This document shows positions 1 through 8,679 of a DNA stretch of 43,421 bases, piece after piece (positions within the stretch are counted from its first letter, which is position 1; every line of letters begins with the position of its first letter). Made by a program: the position numbers and the translations under genes. This DNA is from an uncultured Megasphaera sp. (GTDB lineage: Bacteria; Bacillota; Negativicutes; Veillonellales; Megasphaeraceae), in NCBI GenBank assembly GCA_934202965.1, contig CAKPYN010000021.1, positions 1 to 43,421 on the forward strand. The letters are read 5' to 3'. The notes below the pieces were generated by a model that saw only the letters and a list, made by a program, of their open reading frames with translations, did not search any database and was not told the origin of the DNA.

Positions 1-158
1 GAAATCTGATGGTTTACATCAGACATCCAACGGTTCTCTCGTCCTGAAATAGCTTTTAGTTTACGCTTTGCTGATTTCGTGCCTTTGGATTGAAGCTGGC
101 GACGAACTTTCTGAAATTTATGTCGTTTTGTGACAACCTTTCGTCCAGAAATGAATTT
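1..158 (-). pseudogene. tnpB: IS200/IS605-family TnpB fragment
   Basis: Read on the minus strand this stretch is open and encodes a typical inner part of an IS200/IS605 OrfB/TnpB protein: FISGRKVVTKRHKFQ, then RRQLQSKGTKSAKRKLK, then ISGRENRWMSDVNHQIS at the window edge. The spacing of basic residues, the KGTKSAKR block and the NHQIS block are family hallmarks. No start codon or TnpB N-terminal half exists, because the recognisable part begins right after the argB stop codon. The copy is therefore 5'-truncated here; its 3' part runs off the window. It is likely a remnant of an insertion behind argB. Family assignment is by eye. Confidence 0.75.
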
Positions 159-163
159 CTCTT

Positions 164-1075
164 TTATCGTGTTACATCGGAAGGGCTGCCGACAAACATG
201 GTTCCCAACCCTTCTTCTGTTAACATTTCAATTAAAATCGCATGCGGCACGGTGCCGTTGATAATAAAGACACGCTTTACGCCGCCTTTAATTGCATCGG
301 TGCAGCACTGTACTTTCGGAATCATGCCGCCGGCAATAATTCCTTCTTTTTCTAATTTTACAGCTTGTTCGACCGTAATATCTGTAATCAAAGACGTCGG
401 ATCGTCTTTATCTTTGAGAACGCCGTCAATATTGGTCATGGACAGCATACATTCTGCATTCAATGCACCGGCAATTTCTGCAGCCGCCGTATCGGCATTA
501 ATATTATACGCCTGTCCCTTCGTATCCGTGCCAATAGTAGAAATAACCGGAATATATCCTTTGTCTAAGTTGTCCTTGATAATTTCTACATCGACGGACG
601 TAATCTTACCGACAAATCCCAATTCTTCGCTTTGTTTCGTAACTTTAATCATCTGATCGTCGAGACCGCACAGCCCAATAGCATTGCCTCCCATCGAACC
701 AATGAGATTGACCAAATCTTTATTGACCTGGCCAGCCAATACCATTTGCACGATTTTCATGGTTTCTGCGTCGGTAACGCGCAGCCCATTGAGGAATTTG
801 GATTCTAAGCCTACGCGATTTAAAATTTCTTTGATATGCGGGCCACCGCCATGAACGAGAACGACTTTGACGCCAATGAGATTTAACAGCACAATATCTC
901 CCATTACCGTGCGTTTCAATTCTTCGTTGACCATGGCATTACCGCCGTATTTGACAACAACGATTTTGCCGCTATATCGTTTGATATAAGGCAAAGCATT
1001 CATCAAAATCTGCGCTTTCTGCGCATTCGTAACGGATTGTATATCATGAGCAATTAAATCTTTTCTTTCAAACAT
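164..1075 (-). CDS. argB: Acetylglutamate kinase ArgB
   Basis: 303 residues, the usual size. ArgB phosphorylates N-acetylglutamate with ATP, the second step of arginine biosynthesis, in the cytoplasm. Visible family signatures are VVVKYGGNAM near residue 40, the glycine loop VHGGGPHIKEIL, the INADTAAAEIA segment and the C-terminal GGMIPKV block. The start at 1075 follows GGGAGGAATTACGTA. It is the last gene of argC - argJ-like - argB, 103 bp after the argJ-like gene, and shares the ArgR-box promoter at 2937-2980. The C-terminus carries about eight residues after the usual GTMFV end and then abuts a truncated tnpB, so the native 3' end may have been altered by the insertion. Confidence 0.96.
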   Translation of the reverse strand: MFERKDLIAHDIQSVTNAQKAQILMNALPYIKRYSGKIVVVKYGGNAMVNEELKRTVMGDIVLLNLIGVKVVLVHGGGPHIKEILNRVGLESKFLNGLRVTDAETMKIVQMVLAGQVNKDLVNLIGSMGGNAIGLCGLDDQMIKVTKQSEELGFVGKITSVDVEIIKDNLDKGYIPVISTIGTDTKGQAYNINADTAAAEIAGALNAECMLSMTNIDGVLKDKDDPTSLITDITVEQAVKLEKEGIIAGGMIPKVQCCTDAIKGGVKRVFIINGTVPHAILIEMLTEEGLGTMFVGSPSDVTR

Positions 1076-1178
1076 TACGTAATTCCTCCCTGTTTCCGTG
1101 AAAGATAAAGTGGTACAAGAAACAAGATGATACCTGTTTCATTGTACCACAGGAATATATAAATTTCTATTCGCTATA

Positions 1179-1892
1179 CTAGGAACATGCCTGCAAGGAT
1201 ACTTGAAATCCCAACTGTCTGCAAAGATTCTGTACAGCATCTGCCAGTTGTGGGGCAGACATAGTTTTTTTGGCCGCGCCATTGGCCATACAAATCAACG
1301 TAAATCCTTCCAAGTCAATGGTTTGACGGCATTGTTCTATGGCTTCCTGCCATTGTTGGGGCGTCACGTCAGCATCTGTCAGTATCACACTTAATCCGGC
1401 TTTTTCTCGTGTACCGTCAGCGGCCATGCCGCATAGCATACTTTGGTTACCCGCCGGTATTGTACAATACGTCAAATCGCCTGTATTATCCAATACTGCG
1501 CCCACTTGGTCGATATGACTCGACGCCAAGGCGGCTGTCAACGTTTCTAAACTGTTGATAAGACGAGACGGACGGAACTGACCTTGAATGCCTTGCGCTG
1601 CAAAGACAACGTCTGTTACGGAAAGATGCATATGCGCTGCAATAGCCTGACACACTTCGGTTTTGATTTCTTGTCCCCGCACATTTTGAGGTAGTGCCAT
1701 GCCATTATGCAGCAGTACGGCTTTACCCGTATACTGCCTGCAGCCAGCCGTATCAGAAATAAGAATAGAGCAATTCGCAGGGCTGACAAAAGCCGCTACA
1801 TCCAGTTTTACTCGCGTATCACAAAGACCGCTGTACGTTCCCGCTGTCAAAAAGCCTTGAGGAATACATGCTGTATCTTGTCCCTGTTTCAT
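1179..1892 (-). CDS. Degenerate ArgJ-like protein
   Basis: 237 residues lying exactly where argJ (glutamate N-acetyltransferase) is expected between argC and argB. It follows the ArgJ fold from the N-terminal PQGFLTAGTYSGL through VLLHNGMALPQNVRGQE (cf. NSGNANACTG), VVFAAQGIQGQ (cf. VASTGVIG) and LSVILTDADVTPQQW, and stops shortly after a LICMANGAAK block. ArgJ is normally about 400 residues and is cleaved before a Thr in an APNMATML motif; here that region reads GMAADGTREKAGL, with no matching Thr, and the oxyanion-hole Thr-Gly has become Gln-Gly. The whole C-terminal part of the beta chain is absent. The frame is intact with a good ribosome site (GGTGGAG), so it is expressed but probably not an acetyltransferase. 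Confidence 0.8.
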   Translation of the reverse strand: MKQGQDTACIPQGFLTAGTYSGLCDTRVKLDVAAFVSPANCSILISDTAGCRQYTGKAVLLHNGMALPQNVRGQEIKTEVCQAIAAHMHLSVTDVVFAAQGIQGQFRPSRLINSLETLTAALASSHIDQVGAVLDNTGDLTYCTIPAGNQSMLCGMAADGTREKAGLSVILTDADVTPQQWQEAIEQCRQTIDLEGFTLICMANGAAKKTMSAPQLADAVQNLCRQLGFQVSLQACS

Positions 1893-1931
1893 ACGATCTC
1901 CACCTTTCTTTCTAATACGGATGTCATGTAT

Positions 1932-2876
1932 TTATTTCAATAGGTTCAATCCTGTTTTGGGATCAACACCCATCATAATATTCATATTTTGAATGGCTGC
2001 GCCGGATGCGCCTTTTCCCAAATTATCAAATAAAGACGTCAAGACAATGCGTTCATCATTACCGGATACGATAATCTGCATATCGTCATAGCCACTGAGG
2101 CTGTTGGCTGCAATAAAGCCGCCTTTGTCTTCGCCAAGAGGCAATACATGGACAAAGGCACTGTTTTCATAATGGGATGCCAATACGTGCCATACGTCCT
2201 GCATCGAAGGCTTGCCCTTGAGCATCGCCGTAAAGACAGGAACCATGACTTCCATACCGCTGTAATAATCATCTACGATAGGCGAAAAAATCGGTTCTTG
2301 TTCCAATCCGCAGATGGCTACAATTTCTTTTAAATGTTTATGTTTTTGTACCAAACCGTATTGCCGCGGTGCCTGCAATTCATCGCTCTTATCGTCGCTT
2401 TCATACTGACCAATCATCTTTTTACCGCCGCCGCTGTAGCCCGTAAGTGAAACGGCAGAAACGGGATAATTAGCCGGCATGAGTCCGGCTTGAACGATGG
2501 GCTGTACCAAAGAAATCACGCCGCTGGCATGACATCCCGGATTCCCAACTCGATCACTAGCAGCAATTTTATCTGACTGCTGTGAGGACAATTCCGGAAA
2601 ACCATACGTCCATCCCGGTGCCGTCCGATGAGCTGTAGACGTATCAATAATGCGGACGTGGCAGTCAGCCGCTAGTTCAACCGCTTCCTTGGCTGCCGCA
2701 TCAGGCAGACAAAGAAAAGCAATATCTGCTTGTTTCATGCACGCTTTGATCGCTGCCGGATCTTTACGCACTTCATCGGCAATAGGAACGAGTTCAATAT
2801 CATTTCTATGTTGCAGCCGTTCATGAATTCTAAGTCCTGTCGTACCTTCATGTCCATCAATAAATACTTTTGTCAT
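1932..2876 (-). CDS. argC: N-acetyl-gamma-glutamyl-phosphate reductase, type 2
   Basis: 314 residues. ArgC reduces N-acetylglutamyl phosphate to the semialdehyde with NADPH, the third arginine step. The protein opens with VFIDGHEGTTGLRIHERL, the nucleotide-binding start of the short, less common ArgC form (about 310 residues rather than 345). The catalytic cysteine is in GNPGCHASGVISL near residue 114, and SLTGYSGGGKKMI follows. The start at 2876 has GGAGATAGG upstream. It is the first gene of the arg operon and ends 39 bp before the argJ-like gene. Expression is likely repressed by ArgR at the box 2937-2954. Confidence 0.95.
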   Translation of the reverse strand: MTKVFIDGHEGTTGLRIHERLQHRNDIELVPIADEVRKDPAAIKACMKQADIAFLCLPDAAAKEAVELAADCHVRIIDTSTAHRTAPGWTYGFPELSSQQSDKIAASDRVGNPGCHASGVISLVQPIVQAGLMPANYPVSAVSLTGYSGGGKKMIGQYESDDKSDELQAPRQYGLVQKHKHLKEIVAICGLEQEPIFSPIVDDYYSGMEVMVPVFTAMLKGKPSMQDVWHVLASHYENSAFVHVLPLGEDKGGFIAANSLSGYDDMQIIVSGNDERIVLTSLFDNLGKGASGAAIQNMNIMMGVDPKTGLNLLK

Positions 2877-2936
2877 GCCAACCTATCTCCATTCTTCTAT
2901 ATCAGCAATATGATTTTACTGTCACATTGTGTTATT

Positions 2937-2980
2937 ATTGAATTTTTATTCATTATATATGTATTTTCATATTATGTCAA
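2937..2980 (-). promoter_or_regulatory. argC promoter with ArgR box
   Basis: On the minus strand TTGACA (2980-2975), a 17-bp spacer and TATAAT (2957-2952) match the sigma-A consensus perfectly. The palindrome TGAATAAAAATTCA (2952-2939) overlaps the edge of the -10 and matches the ArgR/AhrC operator core. A second, weaker palindrome TATGAAAATACATA lies in the spacer, centre about 19 bp away, which would suit paired boxes. This predicts arginine-dependent repression by blocking RNA polymerase. argR itself is not in the window. Confidence 0.85.
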
Positions 2981-3050
2981 GATATATACGGTATTATTTA
3001 CATAAAAACGATATATTTTCTTGCTTTTTACTTTTAAATATACTTATTAT

Positions 3051-3090
3051 ACAAAAAAATGAAGCTCTTCATGAATTAGAAGAGCTTCAT
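3051..3090 (-). terminator. Terminator of the pyrB-carB operon
   Basis: A perfect 12-bp stem (3079-3090 with 3059-3070) and 8-base loop are followed on the minus strand by seven T (3058-3052). It lies 31 bp after the carB stop. Confidence 0.93.
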
Positions 3091-3120
3091 CAAGCGGATT
3101 TTGCTATCCAGTATGATGTA

Positions 3121-6100
3121 TTACTTATCCATGTCGTAATCTTGCAGAGCTGCGACATGATGATAGCCGTCATTTTTGCCTTTATTCGCAAATACGCGGA
3201 GTACTTCGCGCGCTGTATCCAACGATGTCAAGCAGGGAACTGCCAGTTCAACGGCCATACGGCGAAGGTTGAAGCCATCCCGTTCCGGATGTTTGCCATA
3301 CGTAAGTGTATTGAGAACTAAGTCAATCTTGCCGCCGCGAATGAGGGTAGCAATGTTTTCACCATTTTCATGAATCTTACGAACTACATCGACAGGCATG
3401 CCATTTTCGGTGAAGTACTTGCCTGTCCCTTCTGTGGCAATAATATGATAGCCTAAATCTTTAAATCCATGAGCTAGCTGCAGGGCTTCTGCTTTATCAC
3501 GGTCTGCAACAGTAACCAAAATCGTGCCGCCTGCAGGAATTCGCATCTTAGCACCATTAACGGCTTTATACAATGCTTCCGAATAGGATTTGCCGATGCC
3601 CATCACTTCACCAGTAGATTTCATTTCTGGTCCAAGGGCAATTTCAGCTAAGCCAATTTTACTGAAGGAGAATACCGGTGCTTTCGCAGCGACATGCGAT
3701 TTAGCCGGCATTAAGCCGCTGCCGTAACCCATGTCTTTCAATGTTTCGCCCAAGGCAATGCGTGTCGCAATTTCGACAATCGGGAAATGCGTTACTTTGC
3801 TCAGGAACGGAACGGTACGGCTGGAACGCGGGTTGACTTCGATAATATAGAGTTTGCCTTTGGATACGACGAACTGGATATTTACAGACCCTTTGACCTG
3901 TAATTCCAAGGAAATACGTGTCGTATAATCGACGATTTGGTCAATCATATCTTCATCCAAATGCTGCGGCGGATATACGGCAATGGAGTCGCCGGAATGA
4001 ACGCCAGCGCGTTCAACCTGTTCCATAATGCCCGGAATATATACATCTGTACCATCGGCAACGGCATCGACTTCGACTTCACGACCTACCATGTATTCAT
4101 CAATAAGGATAGGATGGTCCGGAGAAGCAATAACGGCTTCACGAAGATAGCGTTCCAATTCTTTTTCGTTGTAAACGATTTCCATAGCACGACCACCGAG
4201 GACATAAGACGGACGAACGATCAGCGGGAATTCCAATTCCTGAGAAACTTTCATCGCTTCTTTATCGCTCGTTGCAATTCGGCCGTCTGGACGCGGAATG
4301 TTCAATTTCGATAACACTTCATCAAACCGTTCACGGTCTTCGGCACGGTCCATGCCTTCGACAGATGTACCCAATACTTTGACGCCTCGTTTTGCCAGCG
4401 GAGCTGCCAAGTTGATCGCTGTCTGTCCGCCAAACTGACAAATAACACCGACGGGTTTTTCTTTATCGACAACAGCCATGACATCTTCGACCGTCAGTGG
4501 TTCGAAATACAAGCTGTCTGATGTATCAAAATCCGTACTTACTGTTTCCGGGTTGTTATTGACAATAATGCTGTTCATGCCGGCTTTGCGCAGTGCCCAG
4601 GCAGAATGAACGGAGCAGTAGTCAAATTCAATGCCCTGGCCGATACGAATCGGGCCGGAACCCAGTACGATAACGCTCTTGTCGCCAAGGGGTTTTACTT
4701 CATCTTCATCAGCATAGCAGGAATAATAATACGGTGTCGCTGCTTCAAATTCGGCAGCGCAAGTATCAACCATCTTGAATGTCGGTGTAATGCCTTTGCT
4801 GACGCGGAAATTGCGAACTTCTTCTTCTGTTTTGCCAACAAATCCGGCAATAATGACATCAGGCATGCTGTAGCGTTTTGCCAACCGCATGTTATCTTCG
4901 TTCATGCCGTTTGCTTTGAGGTCTTCTTCCAAATCAACGATGTTTTTGATTTTGTTGATAAACCACATATCATAGCCGGTAATATTATGAATTTTTTCTT
5001 CGCTAATACCAACCCGCAGTGCCTGGGTAACGACAAAGAGTCGTTCATCATCCTGTTTGGACAAGAGTTCGGCAATTTCGATAATATTTTTGCCTTCCAG
5101 TTTTTTCATGCTCAAGTAGTTGACACCGATTTCCAAGGAACGTACGGCTTTGAGCAAAGCCCCTTCAAAGCAGCGATCCAGCGACATAACTTCGCCTGTT
5201 GCTTTCATCTGGGTACCCAATGTTTTATCTGCCAAGGCAAATTTTTCAAACGGCCAGCGCGGGAATTTAACGACGCAGTAATCCAGTGTTGGTTCAAAGC
5301 AAGCCGTCGTTTTGCCTGTTACGGCATTGGTAATCTGATCCAATGTCAAGCCCGTTGCTACTTTAGCAGCTACTTTAGCAATGGGATAACCCGTTGCTTT
5401 GGAAGCAAGCGCGGAAGAACGGCTGACACGCGGATTTACTTCGATAACGTAGTACTGATTGCTGTTCGGGTCGAGCGCATACTGTACATTGCAGCCCCCT
5501 TCGATTTTTAAACGGCGAATAATTGCCAACGATGCTGTACGAAGCATCTGATACTGCAAATCGTTCAACGTCTGGCTCGGAGCTACGACAATGGAGTCAC
5601 CTGTATGAACACCGACAGGGTCGATATTTTCCATGTTGCAGACGATAATGCAGTTATCTGCTTTATCGCGCATAACTTCGTATTCGATTTCTTTCCAGCC
5701 GGCTACGGAGCGTTCTACCAAAATCTGATGAATCGGGCTGAGTTTAATGCCACGGGTAGCAATCATGAACAGTTCTTCTTCATCTTTGGCGATGCCGCCG
5801 CCTGTACCGCCAAGGGTAAAGGCCGGACGAACGATAATCGGATAGCCGATTTTATCCGCAAAGTCAACGGCAGATTGTACATCTTCAAAGATATCGCTTT
5901 CCGGTACAGGCTGGTTGATATCTTTCATTGCCTTTTTGAAGAGTTCACGGTCTTCGGCTTCTTCAATCGCAGACAAATGGGTACCTAACAATGTAACGTT
6001 ATATTTTTCAAGGACACCGGCATTGGCAAGTTCTACAGCCATATTAAGGCCTACCTGCCCGCCCAGTGTTGCCAGCAAACCATCAGGACGTTCTTTTTCA

Positions 6101-6327
6101 ATAACTTCGGTTACATAATCCAGCGAAATCGGTTCTACATATACGCGGTCGGCAATATCTTCATCCGTCATAATCGTAGCCGGGTTGCTGTTGATGAGGA
6201 CAACTTCCAGTCCTTCTTCTTTCAAAGCCCGGCAAGCCTGTGTGCCTGCATAGTCAAATTCTGCTGCCTGGCCGATAATGATAGGGCCGGATCCAATAAC
6301 GAGTACTTTCTTCAATCCTTCTACCAT
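3121..6327 (-). CDS. carB: Carbamoyl-phosphate synthase large subunit
   Basis: 1068 residues, full length. CarB makes carbamoyl phosphate from bicarbonate, two ATP and ammonia passed from CarA; it feeds both pyrimidine and arginine synthesis. Two homologous halves are visible, each opening with an ATP-grasp start (VLVIGSGPIIIGQAAEFDY near residue 9 and VIVLGSGPIRIGQGIEFDY near 555) and containing RPAFTLGGTGGG or RPSYVLGGRAMEIV. The last 130 residues form the MGS-like allosteric domain. The start is one base after the carA stop, so the two are translationally coupled. It is the last gene of the operon before the terminator at 3051-3090. Confidence 0.98.
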   Translation of the reverse strand: MVEGLKKVLVIGSGPIIIGQAAEFDYAGTQACRALKEEGLEVVLINSNPATIMTDEDIADRVYVEPISLDYVTEVIEKERPDGLLATLGGQVGLNMAVELANAGVLEKYNVTLLGTHLSAIEEAEDRELFKKAMKDINQPVPESDIFEDVQSAVDFADKIGYPIIVRPAFTLGGTGGGIAKDEEELFMIATRGIKLSPIHQILVERSVAGWKEIEYEVMRDKADNCIIVCNMENIDPVGVHTGDSIVVAPSQTLNDLQYQMLRTASLAIIRRLKIEGGCNVQYALDPNSNQYYVIEVNPRVSRSSALASKATGYPIAKVAAKVATGLTLDQITNAVTGKTTACFEPTLDYCVVKFPRWPFEKFALADKTLGTQMKATGEVMSLDRCFEGALLKAVRSLEIGVNYLSMKKLEGKNIIEIAELLSKQDDERLFVVTQALRVGISEEKIHNITGYDMWFINKIKNIVDLEEDLKANGMNEDNMRLAKRYSMPDVIIAGFVGKTEEEVRNFRVSKGITPTFKMVDTCAAEFEAATPYYYSCYADEDEVKPLGDKSVIVLGSGPIRIGQGIEFDYCSVHSAWALRKAGMNSIIVNNNPETVSTDFDTSDSLYFEPLTVEDVMAVVDKEKPVGVICQFGGQTAINLAAPLAKRGVKVLGTSVEGMDRAEDRERFDEVLSKLNIPRPDGRIATSDKEAMKVSQELEFPLIVRPSYVLGGRAMEIVYNEKELERYLREAVIASPDHPILIDEYMVGREVEVDAVADGTDVYIPGIMEQVERAGVHSGDSIAVYPPQHLDEDMIDQIVDYTTRISLELQVKGSVNIQFVVSKGKLYIIEVNPRSSRTVPFLSKVTHFPIVEIATRIALGETLKDMGYGSGLMPAKSHVAAKAPVFSFSKIGLAEIALGPEMKSTGEVMGIGKSYSEALYKAVNGAKMRIPAGGTILVTVADRDKAEALQLAHGFKDLGYHIIATEGTGKYFTENGMPVDVVRKIHENGENIATLIRGGKIDLVLNTLTYGKHPERDGFNLRRMAVELAVPCLTSLDTAREVLRVFANKGKNDGYHHVAALQDYDMDK

Positions 6328-6328
6328 G

Positions 6329-7387
6329 TTAGTTTTCCTCCATCATTTTGATAAATTGTTCAAATAAATACAAGTTATCAGTCGGTCCCGGTGAAGCTTC
6401 CGGATGATACTGAACACACATAATTTTTTTCGATGGGCATTCAAAGCCTTCCAACGTATTATCATGCAAGTTGCGGTGTGTAATAATGACATCAGACGGC
6501 AATGTTTTTTCATCGACAACATAGCCATGGTTTTGCGATGTAATATATACGCGGCCTGTACGAACATCTTTGACCGGATGGTTGGCACCGCGATGGCCGA
6601 ATTTTAATTTCATCGTCTTGCCGCCCAATGCTTGACCCAACATCTGCAGTCCCAAGCAAATACCAAAAATCGGCTTTTTGCCAATCATTTTTTTGACTTC
6701 TTCTACAATATACGGTACGTCTTTCGGGTCACCAGGGCCGTTGCTGAGGAAAATACCATCAGGATTGACAGCCAATACATCTTCAGCTTTCGTTTCAGCC
6801 GGGAAAATCGTCAAGCGGCAGCCATTATGTACCAATTCGCGAAGAATGTTGCGTTTTGCGCCATAATCCATTACAGCAACATGGAATTTTCCATCACCCA
6901 TGTGCTGAATTTCTTTCGTCGTAACGCGGCGTACGACTTGGGTTTCCAACGGCGTATCAAACAGTTCTTTTACCGCATTTTCAGCCATGTCAGCCGGTAC
7001 AATGACACCTTTCATAACACCTTGACTGCGAATAGCACGCGTAACGGCACGTGTATCTACACCGTATAAACAGGGGATGTGGTGTGTACGGATAAAGGTA
7101 GATAATTCGCCTTCGTTCTGCCAGTTGCTCGGCTGATCGCACAATTCGCTGACAACAAAGCCTGCAGCATACGGACGATCGGCCTGTTCGATTTCATGGA
7201 ATAACCCATAGTTTCCAATCAATGGATAGGTCATCGCAATAATTTGGCCTGCATAAGACGGGTCTGTAAATGTTTCTTGATAGCCAGTCATACCTGTATT
7301 AAATACGACTTCGCCAACAGCTGGTTCTTCCATGAGCAGCTGGCCATAAAATTTTTGTCCATTCTCTAAAATGAGAACACCCTTCAT
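6329..7387 (-). CDS. carA: Carbamoyl-phosphate synthase small subunit
   Basis: 352 residues. CarA is the glutamine amidotransferase subunit that hydrolyses glutamine and channels ammonia to CarB. The N-terminal domain has FNTGMTGYQETFTDPSY; the class I glutaminase domain has SNGPGDP, the nucleophile loop FGICLGLQMLG and the His-Glu pair in QYHPEASPGP. The start at 7387 overlaps the pyrC stop by 4 bp (ATGA type). It is co-transcribed with pyrB, pyrC and carB under the PyrR leader; no second carA tied to the arg genes is seen in this window. Confidence 0.98.
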   Translation of the reverse strand: MKGVLILENGQKFYGQLLMEEPAVGEVVFNTGMTGYQETFTDPSYAGQIIAMTYPLIGNYGLFHEIEQADRPYAAGFVVSELCDQPSNWQNEGELSTFIRTHHIPCLYGVDTRAVTRAIRSQGVMKGVIVPADMAENAVKELFDTPLETQVVRRVTTKEIQHMGDGKFHVAVMDYGAKRNILRELVHNGCRLTIFPAETKAEDVLAVNPDGIFLSNGPGDPKDVPYIVEEVKKMIGKKPIFGICLGLQMLGQALGGKTMKLKFGHRGANHPVKDVRTGRVYITSQNHGYVVDEKTLPSDVIITHRNLHDNTLEGFECPSKKIMCVQYHPEASPGPTDNLYLFEQFIKMMEEN

Positions 7388-8679
7388 CGTAAAACCTCCC
7401 CATTTTTCATGACAAATTCGCCGTTTACGATTGTCGCAGCAGCTTTGCCTTTAAATATCATTTCATCAAACGGCGATGCTTTGCCTTTCGAATAGAATTT
7501 ATCAGCATCTACCGTCCATTCTTTATCTAAATCAAGAATTGTCAAATCAGCATCTTTGCCTTCAGCAATTACGCCGGCATCGAGGCCCAAAATTTTAGCC
7601 TGTGCCGTCGACATAGCATTGACAATCGTCATCAAATCTACTGCACCGGTATGATATAAGTATGTTAATACAGCGCCAACGCTTGTTTCCAAACCGACAA
7701 AACCGCTCGGTGCCAAGTTAAATTCTTGGTCTTTTTCTTCCCATTCATGCGGTGCATGGTCGGTAACAATGGCATCAATCGTGCCGTCTTTTAATCCTTC
7801 AACAACGGCCTGGCGATGATCTTCCGAACGCAGCGGCGGATTGACTTTAAACCGCGGATCATACGTACGCAGCGCTTCATCTGTCAAAATTAAATGCTGC
7901 GGTGTTGCTTCGGCTGTAACCTGTACGCCCCGTTTTTTAGCCTGTCGAACTAATTCTACGGCATTTTTAGTGCTGATATGCGCAATATGAACCGGCGTGC
8001 GCGTTGCTTCTGACAAGAAGATATCACGAGCAACGGCAATATCTTCTGCGACTGCCGGACGGCCTTTCAAGCCCAACTGGTTGGATACGATACCTTCATG
8101 CATCTGTCCGCCTTCAACCAAACGCTGTTCTTCGCAGTGATCGATAATGACTTTATGGAACATGCTAGCATATTCCATGGCTTTGCGCATAAAATCGGAA
8201 TTTTCTACATACCGGCCGTCATCAGAGAACGCAACGACACCGGCTTTCGCCATGCCGCCCATACCGGATAATTCTTCGCCGGCCAAGTTCTTGGAAATAG
8301 CACCGATAACTTCGACTTTCACGGACGCTTCTTTTTCGATTTTATATTTCATGCCATCCACGATGATTGCTTTATCAATGACCGGATTGGTATTCGGCAT
8401 CGTGGCGACGCGCGTAATGCCGCCGGCTGCAGCTGCCTGGGTTCCGGTCTTAATTGTTTCTTTACCGGATTGACCAGGCTGACGAAGATGAACGTGCATG
8501 TCAATAAATCCTGGGGCTACGACAAGACCGGATGCATCGTATACTTCAGCACCTTCGGCATTTAAATTTTTGCCAATGCCTTTGATTTTGCCGTCTTCAA
8601 TCAAAATATCGCAAATTTCATCCTGCTGTACAGCCGGATTTATGACTCTTCCGCCTTTAACGAGTAATGTCAACGTCAT
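7384..8679 (-). CDS. pyrC: Dihydroorotase
   Basis: 431 residues, a class I dihydroorotase of the amidohydrolase superfamily that closes carbamoyl aspartate to dihydroorotate. Metal and substrate motifs are visible: GFIDMHVHLRQPGQ near residue 60 (His-x-His, Arg), HCEEQ near 180, HIAHIST near 233 and the catalytic Asp in IVTDHAPHEWEEKD near 306. The start ATG follows GGGAGGCG and overlaps the pyrB end by 23 bp. It is the second gene of the PyrR-controlled operon. Confidence 0.97.
   Translation of the reverse strand: MTLTLLVKGGRVINPAVQQDEICDILIEDGKIKGIGKNLNAEGAEVYDASGLVVAPGFIDMHVHLRQPGQSGKETIKTGTQAAAAGGITRVATMPNTNPVIDKAIIVDGMKYKIEKEASVKVEVIGAISKNLAGEELSGMGGMAKAGVVAFSDDGRYVENSDFMRKAMEYASMFHKVIIDHCEEQRLVEGGQMHEGIVSNQLGLKGRPAVAEDIAVARDIFLSEATRTPVHIAHISTKNAVELVRQAKKRGVQVTAEATPQHLILTDEALRTYDPRFKVNPPLRSEDHRQAVVEGLKDGTIDAIVTDHAPHEWEEKDQEFNLAPSGFVGLETSVGAVLTYLYHTGAVDLMTIVNAMSTAQAKILGLDAGVIAEGKDADLTILDLDKEWTVDADKFYSKGKASPFDEMIFKGKAAATIVNGEFVMKNGEVLR

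Noticed and set aside
4606..5511. 301-codon open frame on the plus strand inside carB
   Set aside because: It lies wholly antisense to the conserved carB, has a low-complexity Phe/Asn/Cys-rich composition typical of a shadow frame, and has no ribosome site.
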